A DNA stretch of 64,000 bases from Rhodamnia argentea (GCF_020921035.1 NC_063160.1:18193095-18257094); one strand, 5' to 3'. Shown: positions 1 to 10,852, numbered from the stretch's first letter. The notes: generated by a model from the sequence alone, not told the origin. A program made the numbers and translations.

Positions 1-147
1 CAAGGTCGAACAAGCCTAATCGTCCCATTTTGTACGCTCCATAACTTCCATAATTGTCTTACTTGACGATCAAACAGATCGGGCTCTAACTAAGACTTCT
101 CTTGATCTTGAAATGGTGTGTATAGACCCACAACGCTGACTGAAGGT

Positions 148-235
148 ATTGGAATATATAAATATTAAACCACGCCTTCTTTTAAAAGCTTAATCTAATA
201 GAAGAATGCATGATTTAATATTTATATATTCCAAT
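148..235. repeat. Perfect 22-bp inverted repeat (hairpin)
   Basis: Positions 148-169 and 214-235 are exact reverse complements (arm begins ATTGGAATATATAAAT), separated by a 44-base spacer. The folded length of about 88 nt could be a tiny foldback element or the end of an older repeat. No gene lies next to it. The pairing is read directly; its nature is unknown. Confidence 0.75.
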
Positions 236-539
236 AGAAGGTCGCGATCGAAGTCTGTGTTTATGAGTCAATAAAGAAATCAGAGCCAGTTGTGAACATT
301 TTGTGGTGGCAGGACATGAAATGAGTCTGAATGGTGAGTGATAACATAAGCTTTTCTCTCTGTGGGGCTATTACATTGTCTGTACATTTTGTCTCTACTT
401 TGTTCTGGCATGCTTGTGTTCTTCTTCTTGACTCCTAAACGAAATGGGCCAAATAAATGGAACGTGTGCTTCTCAGTTGTTTTTCTCTTTTATCCCAATC
501 CCTTTGCTTATACATTATTCATTCAAGCATGTCAACATG

Positions 540-740
540 TCTGCAATTATCAATTCAAACGATGGGAAGATTCGTTCATACAAACATAACGTTGCCATAG
601 ACAACGACGAAGAGAAGGATATGCATTTCGATCCCCCTAGGAAAACAAAATTAGATTGCAGTGTCTTAGACATTTTGTTAGAAAATCCAGACTCTCCCAC
701 GTCTGCACTTTTAAACTTTCGCTGGGAAAATCACCAATGA
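540..740 (+). repeat. Unit 'X', copy 1: conserved unidentified reading frame
   Basis: First of three related blocks (others at 3918-4135 and 10405-10626). In the plus strand it reads as about 60 codons containing HNVAIDNDEEKDMHF and ending in LLENPDSPTSALLNF. Relative to the other copies it lacks about 36 bases in the middle, a frame-preserving difference. I do not recognise a protein family. It may be a gene fragment or part of an old element caught in the tandem array. Confidence 0.55.
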
Positions 741-1976
741 TCGTCAACTTTCTCCTGGTTACGGGCAATGCGGACCTTCTTACTTCGCTACCACGTACTT
801 TGAGAAATCATTTCATGCGGTCAATTTCATTGCTGGCTTTGCTCTTGGAGAAATATAACTAGTTTTCGGCTAAGAAAATGAAGGAAAATCACGGAAATAT
901 ATGTGCCATGTAGCTTGTAGTGTGCTTTGAGAGGATGTTAAATCCTATGGTTCACTGCCTTAGTTTGAGTAGAGCGGATGCAAGATCAAGATTTTGAAAG
1001 GTCAAAGTTTGATGACCAACCTTTTAATTCCTTTTGCTCTAAGTTGCTAGTTCAAACTTCTTCGTGTAGGTTAGAACAAATGCAAAGTGTAATGGAAAAA
1101 TTTACCGAGAGAAAAATTAGTAAATCACATCATAAAATAAACGTCGATAACTAACTCAAATGAGAGTTGTTAACCTATTATTACGTGAAAGTTTAATCTA
1201 AAAAAAAAAATGGCGGGTTATGCTAAAGGTTGGTAAGTTTTTAAAAGAGTTAGTAAATGTAAAGAATTGTCAACAAATGACATAAAATTTTGATAACACA
1301 ATAGATAAATTTTGTAGATAAGAAAGGATATCGGTAAGTCACTCGATGGAAAGGTAATAACCAAAAATTAGTTGGTAATTCAATCCGATGGTAATTGATA
1401 AATCACGTTAATTTGGGTTAATAATTTGATATAGTGCTTAGTAAAATCGAACCGTTAGTAAGTTACGAAAATAAACGGTAGCTAAGTTTGAACAAAAATT
1501 CCATATTTGCACACCATCAAGAAATGTTGGCAATTTTGTAAAACTGGTGAAATTTACCGGGGCGAAGGAAAATTCGTATGTTTTTTTAAGAATTCTGCCA
1601 TTTACGGAATGCTTTTCATGGTTGTGAAGATCTAAACTAGCCTAAGTAATACAATGTTAAGCTAGTAAATTAAAATCTAATCGCGACATTGGACCACCTC
1701 CTCGTATGAGCTCATAGTACCCACTAGACAACTCAGGGCACATTCGACTATCAAAACAGAAAAGGAAAGATTATAGAAGTTCATCATATGTACAGCTGGA
1801 TTTAAGGAACCAACTAACCCACAAACAAAACTATTAACAAAAAATTGCCATTTGATAAATAAATTAAGTTAATTTAACCCGAATCACGAAAGCAAATTGT
1901 ATGCTTTCTCATCCTTCTCTTTCCTTTTTTTTTTTTCTAAATATTTTTAATCCTTCATTTTGGTTGAACAGGTTTC
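741..1976. other. Intergenic DNA downstream of the first J-protein gene
   Basis: AT-rich, no supported gene. The part around 895-1260 has a diverged counterpart at 12308-12690 (older duplication), and from 1267 onwards it is nearly identical to the DNA that begins at 6751 (recent duplication). Confidence 0.6.
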
Positions 1977-2552
1977 TTAATCTCTCCGGAGGTTCTGACA
2001 GCGTTGTCGCGCGGCCCACGACCCGTTCTTCTGAGCCATCCGATTGTTTGACCTCCTCTTCAGCTCGACGATCTGATCTTGCCACCTACCCCTCACCATT
2101 TCCCGACCATCGCACGTAAATATTCCATTACCGTCGACGACGCTGCATGGTGATCCCCAAGACACGGTCGAGCTCAGGCCCAGTTCGTAGTTATAAACTA
2201 GGCGCGACTCGGGGTCGGACAGCGTCTCGTAGGCCTCGTGAAGCCAGAGGAACATCCTCGTCGACTCTTCTTTCATCGACGGGTCGCGACACGCGTCCGG
2301 GTGATAACGGAGCGCCAGCGATCTGTACGCTTTCTTGATGTCGCCAGGGCTCGTGTCGTTAGGGTTCAGTGAAAGCAGCTCGTAGTAGTTGGAGCCATTT
2401 TCACGTGCCGTCCTGGTCGCCGGCGATGATGATGATGATGATTGGCATGAGATGGTGATCCTGGGTCGTGGCCTCGGTGCTGTGGAGAGCGAGGGAGACT
2501 GAGAGAGAGAAAGCTGGGAGGCTTTTAGGGTTGAAGCGAGAGAGATGGCCAT
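1977..2552 (-). CDS. Chloroplast J-domain protein (DnaJ 11-like), copy 1
   Basis: Intronless, 191 residues. Residues 1-50 look like a plastid transit peptide (Ser-rich, few acidic residues, a run of six Ser at 38-43). A J-domain follows at about 55-120, with the YYELLSL start, KKAYRSLALRYHPD helix II and the diagnostic HPD at 84-86. There is no G/F or zinc-finger region, so this is a type III (C) J-protein of the small stromal J11 kind, which stimulates the ATPase of stromal Hsp70. The start codon at 2552 is favoured over upstream in-frame codons because it begins the transit peptide and sits about 110 bases below a TATA box. Residue 103 is Trp where both other copies have Arg. It is one of three tandem copies and differs from copy 2 at eight residues. 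Confidence 0.9.
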   Translation of the reverse strand: MAISLASTLKASQLSLSQSPSLSTAPRPRPRITISCQSSSSSSPATRTARENGSNYYELLSLNPNDTSPGDIKKAYRSLALRYHPDACRDPSMKEESTRMFLWLHEAYETLSDPESRLVYNYELGLSSTVSWGSPCSVVDGNGIFTCDGREMVRGRWQDQIVELKRRSNNRMAQKNGSWAARQRCQNLRRD

Positions 2553-2658
2553 GAATGATCTTGGAACCGAGTTGTGTGTGAAGAACAGAACGGCAAGAGA
2601 CTTGATATAGCTTGGTTTGCTAGCTCTTGCTGAGCAGAAGCCGAATGAGTTGGGATTA

Positions 2659-2667
2659 TATTTATAG
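2659..2667 (-). promoter_or_regulatory. TATA box of J-protein gene 1
   Basis: Minus strand reads CTATAAATA, about 107 bases upstream of the ATG at 2552, a normal plant core promoter distance. The same box is kept in copy 2. Confidence 0.65.
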
Positions 2668-2944
2668 GGGTCCGTGAACGTGTGAGTCGGTCGATGTTGT
2701 CAATTCGTATCATCATCTACAAAGTAGTAGGTACCAACCATGAAAGTTCAAGGCAGGTGGCTTCCGAAGACCACGTTGAGTTCGACGTCAAACGCGTTCT
2801 CGTAGTAAAATATCGATTTGGGCAACAACTGTAGTTAAATACCAGCCATCATCGGTGGACTGACCAAGGGAAGGGATTAAGTACTCCGTGGCGAGTTCAT
2901 TAGTAGATTGATGATGACCTCGACTCGAGAGGAAATTACGCAAA

Positions 2945-3390
2945 GGTTTTAGACATATTTTATTTGTGTCAATTTAGTCAATCCTAAGCGTGTCAATTTA
3001 GCGAATTCGATCCTAAAGCTTTTTATGATTTGCGATTAATTTAGATACGAAAACGCTAATGTGGCGGTCTGGTCTGTGTCATTGGTCCGACATGGCACGT
3101 CCGACGCCGACGTGGATAATTTTAGTAACCTTTTTTTTATTTTTAAATTTTGTGAATTTAATATATATATATATATATATATTTTTTTTTTGCTTTTCCT
3201 CTTTTTCTTTTAAACTCGTAGCCGGCAAGGTTGCCGGCCACGATTAAGGACCGGCAACCCTCTCCTGGTCCGGGAGAAGGCGTCGGGCCCCTCGCTTGTG
3301 GCCTCACCCGGACCAGCCTACGGCCGGTGACCTCGTCGGCCAAGAGTTGGAAAAAAAAAAAGGAAAAGGAAAAGAAGGAAAAAAAGAAAA
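2945..3390. repeat. GC-rich dispersed repeat, truncated copy in S1
   Basis: Has the style of the family seen at 8440-9142: phrases such as GTCAATTTAG, then T-rich DNA, then a GC-rich core with self-complementary GCCGGCAAGG/GGCCGGTGAC stretches, then an A-rich tract. The right side present in the S2 copy is missing here, so a deletion or replacement in S1 ends inside it. A (TA)n run lies at about 3161-3182. Confidence 0.55.
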
Positions 3391-3917
3391 CCTTTTTAAT
3401 TGTGATATGTTGGGCGCATCACTTTTTGAATTATTTTGGCTTTTATGTACGATTTGAGAGAGAGAGAGAGATCGGGCGAGTGGGTGACAAAAAAAAGAGT
3501 TCGGGTACCCATATGTGAATTTTGGCCGTGTCGTGGATTATTAAGCTGCGAAAAACCGACCTGTGATTTAGCGAGACCGAGGATGGGATTTCCCTCTCGC
3601 TTTCTTCGAGTCCAAAGCATCTCTCGATTTAATTTCAAATCCACCCTGTGGCCTTGGTTTTTAAAACCGATGATTTTTCCAATAGCTTGACCATTTCTTC
3701 TTTCGTTATCCGTTATTTGGCCCCGATTATTCAAGAAGGAAACAAAGAGAATCGTTCGATTTAAAACGACGACTACCCAGATAACATGGAAAAAGAAAGG
3801 TCAATCCGTAATCATCGAGCGCAATTGGAGTTGGCAAATGCACGTGGCATGTTAGTTTTTCCAAAATTTTCTCTGGAAACAACGTGGAATAATACATCAT
3901 ATCTTTCTCTCTCGTCC
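3391..3917. other. DNA unique to S1
   Basis: About 500 bases that I cannot match to the S2 copy. No supported gene; includes a short (GA)n run near 3457 and purine-rich low-complexity DNA. It stands where S2 carries about 1.5 kb related to 16230-16930. Confidence 0.5.
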
Positions 3918-4135
3918 ATTCAAACGATGTGAAAATTCATTTGTACGGACATAACATCTGCATAGATAACGGCGAATGTAAGGATATACATTTTTATTTT
4001 CCTAGAAATACACGATTACATTGCAATGCCTTAGGCAGTTTCAATTTCATGGATCGTGTGGATGGAGAGCTTCTTTTGTTAGAAAATCCAGACTGCCCCA
4101 CAATTATGCTCCCAAAATTCCATGGGGAAAATTAG
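3918..4135 (+). repeat. Unit 'X', copy 2: conserved unidentified reading frame
   Basis: Reads as 68 codons from 3929 (begins MKIHLYGHNICIDNGECKD, ends MLPKFHGEN then stop). Near-identical to 10405-10626 and clearly related to 540-740. The frame is open in all three copies. No family recognised. Confidence 0.55.
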
Positions 4136-4439
4136 ACAATTTTGACAGTACATTCAAGTTGAAATTCTAGAAGGGAAATTGAGTAATTGTTCAACTCGAT
4201 TCTCTCTGATTTTGGTGTATATCCCGGATATACGTCTTTTCAAAAAATACGACGGCAACAATATTGGGGTAAATAACACCTTAAAAAACAGCAATCGTCG
4301 TCAAGCATCCAAGTATTATAAATAATGCTCGAATCTTCATCAACAATAGAATATCTTCAATAACCAATGCACTTTTCTTAGTAGTCATGTGCTACCGTAA
4401 ACAGGGTAATGTGTTTTTGAATTTTGAAATCTCAAAATT

Positions 4440-5714
4440 CCGATGGATGACACCCGATGTACTTATTATTAATGTGTAATTATATGTATATTGAGGTATT
4501 TATGTAATTGTGTTTATTTATACCCTTATTATAATTAGTTACTCATATAAATATATATTATACAACCCTAATTTGGGTTGAGCCACCATAAACACTCTGT
4601 GACTTTAACCATCAACATGGTATTAGAGAGGGAAAACGCATCACGTTCTTCAACATCTTTACCCTAAATCAACAATTTCTTTGCTCCAATTACTGCCTCA
4701 ACAATGTTCAATGCATCTGCAAATTTTTCTTCTTTTCTACCATCTCTTTGGCCATCATCTTCTCTTTTTGTTAATCCCAATTTCTCATCACCTCTAATAA
4801 TATAACGTCCACTTTCACCTCTTCTTCTCTTTTCTCTACCGTGCCGATCTCTACTGCTGCCCAAATTACCGCCGTGCAATCAACCTCGCCAACTCCATCT
4901 CGGTTTGAACCGATCATAATCTATAACAATATGTTGGGATATATGGGGGATTTTTTCCGTGTTCGCAGAGGCTTATCAATGATCTGAATTGTACTGTGGT
5001 GGCCAATCCCTCTTATTCCATTTGGATCAAGATGGATCAATGCATTTGTAGTTTGATTAACTCAACCCTCACAGTTGAGATTTTCTATGAAGTTCATGAT
5101 CTTCGAACATCTTAAGAGATTTGACTATCTCTAGGGTGACACTTTACTAATGGATGCGCAGCCAAGAAAATTGGATTAAAGCTTGATTTTCGGAACGCCG
5201 TTAAGAAACATGATCAGTCAATATCTGATTATCTTCAGCATTCGAAGTCAATTACGGATTCTCTCACCGCAATCAATTGCTCCGTCCGTGATAAGGACCT
5301 GGTGATTCAATCCCTCAATGGGCTCCCATCAGAGTATGATCCTTTTGTTACATCGGTCACCAATAGCCCTACTATTCTTTCCTTCGGTGATCTGCGGTCA
5401 CGCCTCCTCATACAAGAAGAACGATTTCTTCAAAAATTGAATGCCCCGTCTTCATCTGATATTCATCATGCTTTGATTGGTCATGTCACTTCACCCAATC
5501 CACTGTTTCGAGGGAGTTGTGGTGGATGTAATTTTAGGGGCCGAAGATCTGGTCAAGAGCAAGGTGGAGGGTTCTCGCGTGATCAATCGGTTTGGAAAGC
5601 TTCCAATGATCGATTTAATTTACAGCCATTCTCTGTCCGCTATGCTGATCGGTCCTCCCCTTTCTCTAGTCGGCCTTGTGGTGGTTCGAGGTCCTATGTT
5701 CCCCCATTCACCTA
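4440..5714 (+). mobile_element. Copia-type LTR retrotransposon remnant in S1 (fossil)
   Basis: An AT-rich stretch ending near 4614 resembles the 3' part of a short LTR. It is followed at 4618-4630 by TGGTATTAGAGAG, the usual Copia primer-binding site pattern for initiator-Met tRNA. The region to 5714 resembles a Copia gag (for example LIQEERFLQKLN). The element is broken and incomplete: no protease, integrase or reverse transcriptase is visible and I see no second LTR. A second copy, carried along by the tandem duplication, is at 10740-12074. Its insertion predates the recent duplication. Confidence 0.7.
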
Positions 5715-5720
5715 GGAAGG

Positions 5721-6470
5721 TGTTAAAATATGTCTCGAGTTTGATCCTAAAACGAACATATGAATTGCGAAAAAAAAAAATAAAGGCTGAACTTCTGTGG
5801 ATGAACGAAATCAAGAGAATCCAAACCAAAACGAAAAGGATATATTCTTGTTGGATTTGGCAAGGGACTTTATACGATGCAGTCTTGTATTTGGTTTTGA
5901 TTTTGTGGTTTTTCAATAGAAAGTCCAAGTGGACTTTGATTTGGGGATTATTGACTCGGTCAAGAAAGGATAAGGACTTGTTCAAATAAAAGGAAAGGGT
6001 AAAGAAAAAAAAAAAAAAACAGATACGGACTCTATCATGCAGAAGTTGTTTTGCGTCCAGCTTGCATATATAATAGCAAGCGAACGTCTTGGCCGAAGAT
6101 CATCGTTGAAGCGCCGACGTACGAGCGCTTGATAGAGGATTTTTCTCCGTCATTGAATTCTAAGTGTTGAAGCCAATAGAAATCTTGTATCAAGGTTTGT
6201 GTTATTTTTCTTTTGCGAGATTATTTCGCAAGGAATTGAGGGCTAAACACTGTGTGCGTTTTTAAATGTAATTGGGGCTGGGAAATACCGTGAGTGTTTG
6301 AGTGACTCGAGTGTGGTTCTGTAATCTCCGTGTATCGCTCGTTCTATAGCGGAATTCGTTGCTGCTCTTCCCGTGGACGTAGGTCTCTACGATCGAACCA
6401 CGTACATCCGGTGTCCGATTTATTTTCTTATTCTGTCTAGTTTATTGTTCGATCGCTTGTTCCGCGCAAC
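5721..6470 (+). mobile_element. Solo LTR (fossil) inside S1
   Basis: A 750-bp block starting TGTTAAAATATG and ending near CGCGCAAC, flanked by the direct repeat GGAAGG (5715-5720 and 6471-6476). The S2 copy lacks it and runs uninterrupted through the matching site at about 12075. It carries a promoter-like TATATAATAG near 6067 and no coding region, as expected of a solo LTR left by recombination between the two ends of a full element. The family is probably Copia, but this is an inference. Ends are certain to within a base or two. Confidence 0.85.
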
Positions 6471-7458
6471 GGAAGGCATTCTTGGATCTAGGCCTTAGCT
6501 TTCTTGTCGGATACGTAATAGAGCCAGGCACACTGCGCTACAATGTTGGCAAAGATTTAACCATGCCTTCACTACAACCGATTTAACGGAGCCGGGCACA
6601 CTGCTTCACTACATCAACACTTATTACTTGAGATATTCTCTTACATTTTAAGTCTTGATAACGAGTATTAACTAAGAAAATAAAAGAGGAAACTTAGAGA
6701 AAGTATATGCCTTGTAGCTTATAGTATGCTTTGAGAGGATGTGAAACCCTTTGTCAACAAATGACATAAAATTTTGATAACACAATAGATAAATTTTGTA
6801 AATAAGAAAGGATATTGGTAAGTCACTCGATGGAAAGGTAATAACCAAAAATTAGTTGGTAATTCAATCCGACAGTAACCGATAAATCACGTTAATTTGG
6901 GTTAATAATTTGATATAGTGCTTAGTAAAATCGAACCGTTAGTAAGTTACGAAAATAAATGGTAGCTAAGTTTGAACAAAAATTCCATATTTGCACACCA
7001 TCAAGAAAAGTTGGCAATTTTGTAAAACTGTTGAAATTTACCGGGGCGAAGGAAAATTCGTATGTTTTTTTAGGAATTCTGCCATTTATGGAATTTTTTC
7101 ATGGTTATGAAGATCTAAACTAGCCTAATTAATACAATGTTAAGCTGGTAGATTAAAATCTAATCGCGACAATGGACCACCTCCTCGTATGAGCTCATAG
7201 TACCCGCTAGACAACTCGGGGCACATTCAACCATCAAAACAGAAAACGAAAGATTATAGAAGTTCATCATATGTACAGCAGGATTTAAGGAACCAACTAA
7301 CCCACAAACAAAACTATTAACAAAAAATTGCCATTTGATAAATAAATAAAGTTAATTTAACCCGAATCACGAAAGCAAATTGTATGCTTTCTCATCCTTC
7401 TCTTTCCTTTTTTTTTTTCTAAATATTTTTAATCCTTCATTTTGGTTGAACAGGTTTC
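6471..7458. other. Duplication junction and intergenic DNA
   Basis: Up to 6750 this matches 12075-12353 (end of the duplicated block). From 6751 it matches 1267 onwards (start of the block). The TTGT at 6751-6754 is shared by both parental ends. No gene. Confidence 0.7.
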
Positions 7459-8034
7459 TTAATCTCTCCGGAGGTTCTGAGAGCGTTGTCGCGCGGCCCA
7501 CGACCCGTTCTTCTGAGCCATCCGATTGTTTGACCTCCTCTTCAGCTCGACGATCTGATCTTGCCACCTACCCCTCACCATTTCCTGACCATCGCATGTA
7601 AATATTCCATTACCGTCGACGACGCTGCATGGTGATCCCCAAGACATGGTCGAGCTCAGGCCCAGTTCGTAGTTATAAACTAGGCGCGACTCGGGGTCGG
7701 ACAGCGTCTCGTAGGCCTCGTGAAGCCGGAGGAACATCCTAGTCGACTCTTCTTTCATCGACGGGTCGTGACACGCGTCCGGGTGATAACGGAGCACTAG
7801 CGATCTGTACGCTTTCTTGATGTCGCCAGGGCTCGTGTCGTTAGGGTTCAGTGAAAGCAGCTCGTAGTAGTTGGAGCCATTTTCACGTGCCGTCCCGGTT
7901 GCCGGCGATGATGATGATGAAGATTGGCATGAGATGGTGATCCTGGGTCGTGGCCTCGGTGCTGTGGAGAGCGAGGGAGACTGAGAGAGAGAAAACTGGG
8001 AGGCTTTTAGGGTTGAAGCGAGAGAGATGGCCAT
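7459..8034 (-). CDS. Chloroplast J-domain protein (DnaJ 11-like), copy 2
   Basis: Intronless, 191 residues, nearly the same as copy 1, with differences at L14F, R47G, A80V, R89H, W103R, V130M, R150Q and C185S (copy 1 to copy 2). Transit peptide, J-domain at about 55-120 and HPD at 84-86 are intact. The frame is open further upstream to 8196, but the ATG at 8034 matches the starts of the other copies and lies about 105 bases below a TATA box, so I take 8034. Likely role: stromal co-chaperone for Hsp70. Both recent copies look intact, so both may be expressed. Confidence 0.9.
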   Translation of the reverse strand: MAISLASTLKASQFSLSQSPSLSTAPRPRPRITISCQSSSSSSPATGTARENGSNYYELLSLNPNDTSPGDIKKAYRSLVLRYHPDACHDPSMKEESTRMFLRLHEAYETLSDPESRLVYNYELGLSSTMSWGSPCSVVDGNGIFTCDGQEMVRGRWQDQIVELKRRSNNRMAQKNGSWAARQRSQNLRRD

Positions 8035-8138
8035 GAATGATCTTGGAACCGAGTTGTGGGTGAAGAACAGAACGGCAAGAGACTTGATAGCTTGGTTTGC
8101 CAGCTCTTGCTGAGCAGAAGTCGAATGAGTTGGGATTA

Positions 8139-8147
8139 TATTTATAG
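8139..8147 (-). promoter_or_regulatory. TATA box of J-protein gene 2
   Basis: Minus strand CTATAAATA at the same relative place as in copy 1. Confidence 0.65.
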
Positions 8148-8439
8148 GGGTCCGTGAACGTGTGAGTCGGTCAATGTTGTCGATTCGTATCATCATCTAC
8201 AAAGTAGTAGGTACCAACCATGAAAGTTCAAGGCAGGTGGCTTCCGAAGACCACGTTGAGTTCGATGTCAAACGCGTTCTCGTAGTAAAATATCGATTTG
8301 GGCAACAACTGTAGTTAAATACCAGCCATCATCGGTGGACTGACCAAGGGAAGGGATTAAGTACTCCGTGGCGAGTTCATTAGTAGATTGATGATGACCT
8401 CAACTCGAGAGGAAATTACGCAAAGGTTTTAGACATATT

Positions 8440-9142
8440 TTATTTGTGCCAATTTAGTTCTAAGTCTGTCAATTTAGCGAATTCGATCATGATGTGCGAT
8501 TAATTTAGATACGAAAACACTAATGCGGCGGTCTAGTCTGTGTCATCGGTCCTACGTGGCACGTCCGACGCCGACGTGTGGATAATTTTAGCAACCTTTT
8601 TTATTTTTAAATTTTGTGAATTTAATATTTTTTTTTGTTTTTCCTCTTTTTCTTTTAACTCTTAGCCGGCAAGGTCGCCAGTCACAGTTGAGGATTGGCG
8701 ACCCTCTCCTGGTCCGGGAGAAGGCGTCGGGCCCTTGCTTGTGGTCTACAAGGGCACCGAGGCACTCACTCGTAGACGGCAACTGCGTGGATACCCTCAC
8801 CCAGGCCAACCTATGGCTGGTGACCTTGTCGGCCAAGAATTGGAAAAAAAAAAAAAGGAAAAGGAAAAGAAGGAAAAAAAAGAAAAGAATAAAGAATAAA
8901 AAAATTATTCACTTTAGCGCCGGCCATGCCACATAAGACTATTGGCACCGACTAGATTGATAAATCGTCAAAAAGTTTAGAACTAAAATGACAAATTATC
9001 AAAAGATTTAGGACTAAATTGACACAATTAAAAGGTTTACGATTTAAATTTGATATTGTCAAAAGGTTTAGGATCAAATTGAAAAGTTTAGGACTGAATT
9101 AGTACAAGAACAATAAGTTTGGACTTTTTTAGTAATTTTCCG
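8440..9142. repeat. GC-rich dispersed repeat, full copy in S2
   Basis: Left part repeats GTCAATTTAG-like phrases; the centre has T-rich and A-rich tracts around a GC-rich core (GGCAAGGTCGCCAG, TCCTGGTCCGGGAGAAGG); the right part has many AGGACTAAATTGACA-like phrases and ends near TTTTTTAGTAATTTTCC. Other members of this style are at 14791-15285, 23150-23400, 37430-37745, 45983-46425 and 62815-63255. No coding capacity: a non-autonomous element. Confidence 0.6.
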
Positions 9143-9548
9143 ATGACTTTAGGGTGGATTGTAACTACCATCATTCACCCTTTATGTTGATGAAAAGAAT
9201 TTCTCAACAGACGATCTTTATCTCGATGTGTTGGGCTGAAGAATTATTCCGTGAACGTCACGTATTGCGTCATGAGTTAATGTGGTGCCCTGTCTACAGA
9301 TGTCAATTTTTCTGGATGTGTTGTCGTTCATTGAAAGTCATGGTAGAACATTGATTTGTAGGCATAAATGACACTAACAAAAAGAGGGGCCCATGTAAAT
9401 TGTCTGGTTAGTGTGCTAACGATGATAGATAATCCACTACTCAACATTATGTCTATAAAACGTTTTTCACATTTAACCATATATTAATATCAATAAAAAA
9501 AAAAGTATAATAAACTCAATGTTTGGTCGTGAAAGATAGTTTGGATCT

Positions 9549-10340
9549 TCGAAAGACATAGGCTCGTTATCAAACATGTCTTCGGGACAAAGCGAGGTTT
9601 AAAAAACCCTCGTGGACGACTCCATTTAGGACAAACAGGCCAAATCAAGTTTTAGATCTCACAATATACTCAGAACCTATCTTGACCAGAAAGGGTCTTC
9701 TTCCCCCCTCTCGTTGCTAAACAAAACAAAGGTAGGTGTCAAATTTTTGCGTATTAAAATCTCATCGGGCGGACAATCAGCTACCCCTATAAGCCGATGG
9801 CGCAGAAGGCTGGCGAGCACGGTTTTCTAACTCGCGTTACTTGAGGTCGACTCGTAGCATCGACCGGCAACCTAAATCACTTGCGACGTGATGGTGATCA
9901 AATAATAGGTGAGATTGAATGCATTTTCAATATCTTGTTTTCTTCCACTTGGTTTCCGGTGGTGTGAACGTACACATTCAATATTGATATAGCTATATCG
10001 TGTTAGGTGTTAGGCCAATGTGTATTGCGTGTGTACATTTTGTACATAGAATGTGTCGCCCTTAAAATGGTCAACCACCATAAGAAATTTGTACATAGCT
10101 TGTCCAAGAAGAGTACAAGAAATTTGTGCTCGCTCTTCTTTGGAGAGACAAAAAGTTAACCAGTAAATCCAGGGCCGGCGAGATTAGTCAAAGCATGATT
10201 AATCATTCTTGTCTGTTTCGGCCGCCCGTTGGATGCAGCCGAACCGGCACATGTCACGGGCCAGAACTAGGGCTGGAATTTGGCCGCCGCACAGGCCTCA
10301 AATGTCATTAATAGTTAAATCACGTTTTGATTTTATGCAC
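9549..10340. repeat. Flank block shared with 16230-16930
   Basis: Phrases such as AGGCTCGTTATCA, CAAATCAAGTTT, AAATCTCATCG and GTGACAAAAAGTT occur in the same order in both blocks. They mark the upstream flank of J-protein genes 2 and 3 and show the older duplication reached this far. Gene 1 has lost the equivalent block. No gene seen. Confidence 0.6.
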
Positions 10341-10404
10341 TTCAGATTTTGAAAAATTGATACGAGCGCTGGTTTTTTTTATTTTTTCCCAATCTTTCTG
10401 TCTA

Positions 10405-10626
10405 GTCCATTCAAACGATGTGAAGATTCATTTGTACAGACATAACATCTGCATAGATAACGGCGAATGTAAGGATATACATATTTATTTTCCTAGAAAG
10501 ACACGATTACATTGCAATGTCTTAGGCAGTTTCAATTTCATGGATCGTGTGGATGGAGAGCTTCTTTTGTTAGAAAATCTAGACTGCCCCACAATTATGC
10601 TCCCAAAATTCCACGGGGAAAATTAG
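10405..10626 (+). repeat. Unit 'X', copy 3: conserved unidentified reading frame
   Basis: Plus-strand frame reads HNICIDNGECKDIHIYF and ends MLPKFHGEN before a stop. The frame is open upstream to 10327. Pairs with 3918-4135. Function unknown. Confidence 0.55.
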
Positions 10627-10739
10627 ACAATTTTGACAGTCCATTCAAGTTGAACTCGAATCTTCATCAACAATCGAATATCTTCAATAACCAATGCACT
10701 TTTCTCGGTAGTCATGTGCTACCGTAAACAGGGTAATGT

Positions 10740-10803
10740 GTTTTTGAATTTTGAAATCTCAAAATTCTGATGGATGACACCCGATGTACTTATTATTAAC
10801 GTG

Positions 10804-10852
<49 letters not shown>

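Larger units (their letters stand above)
1267..6750. repeat. Recent tandem duplication, left copy (S1)
   Basis: This block is followed directly by its near-identical copy 6751-12353. It holds J-protein gene 1, a truncated GC-rich dispersed repeat, block X copy 2, a Copia-type remnant and a solo LTR. Matching is easily followed by eye at 1267-3380 against 6751-8880 and at 3918-5714 plus 6477-6750 against 10405-12353. The left copy differs by the LTR insertion (5721-6470) and by different, shorter DNA at about 3390-3900 where the right copy keeps about 1.5 kb (8890-10390). Confidence 0.88.
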
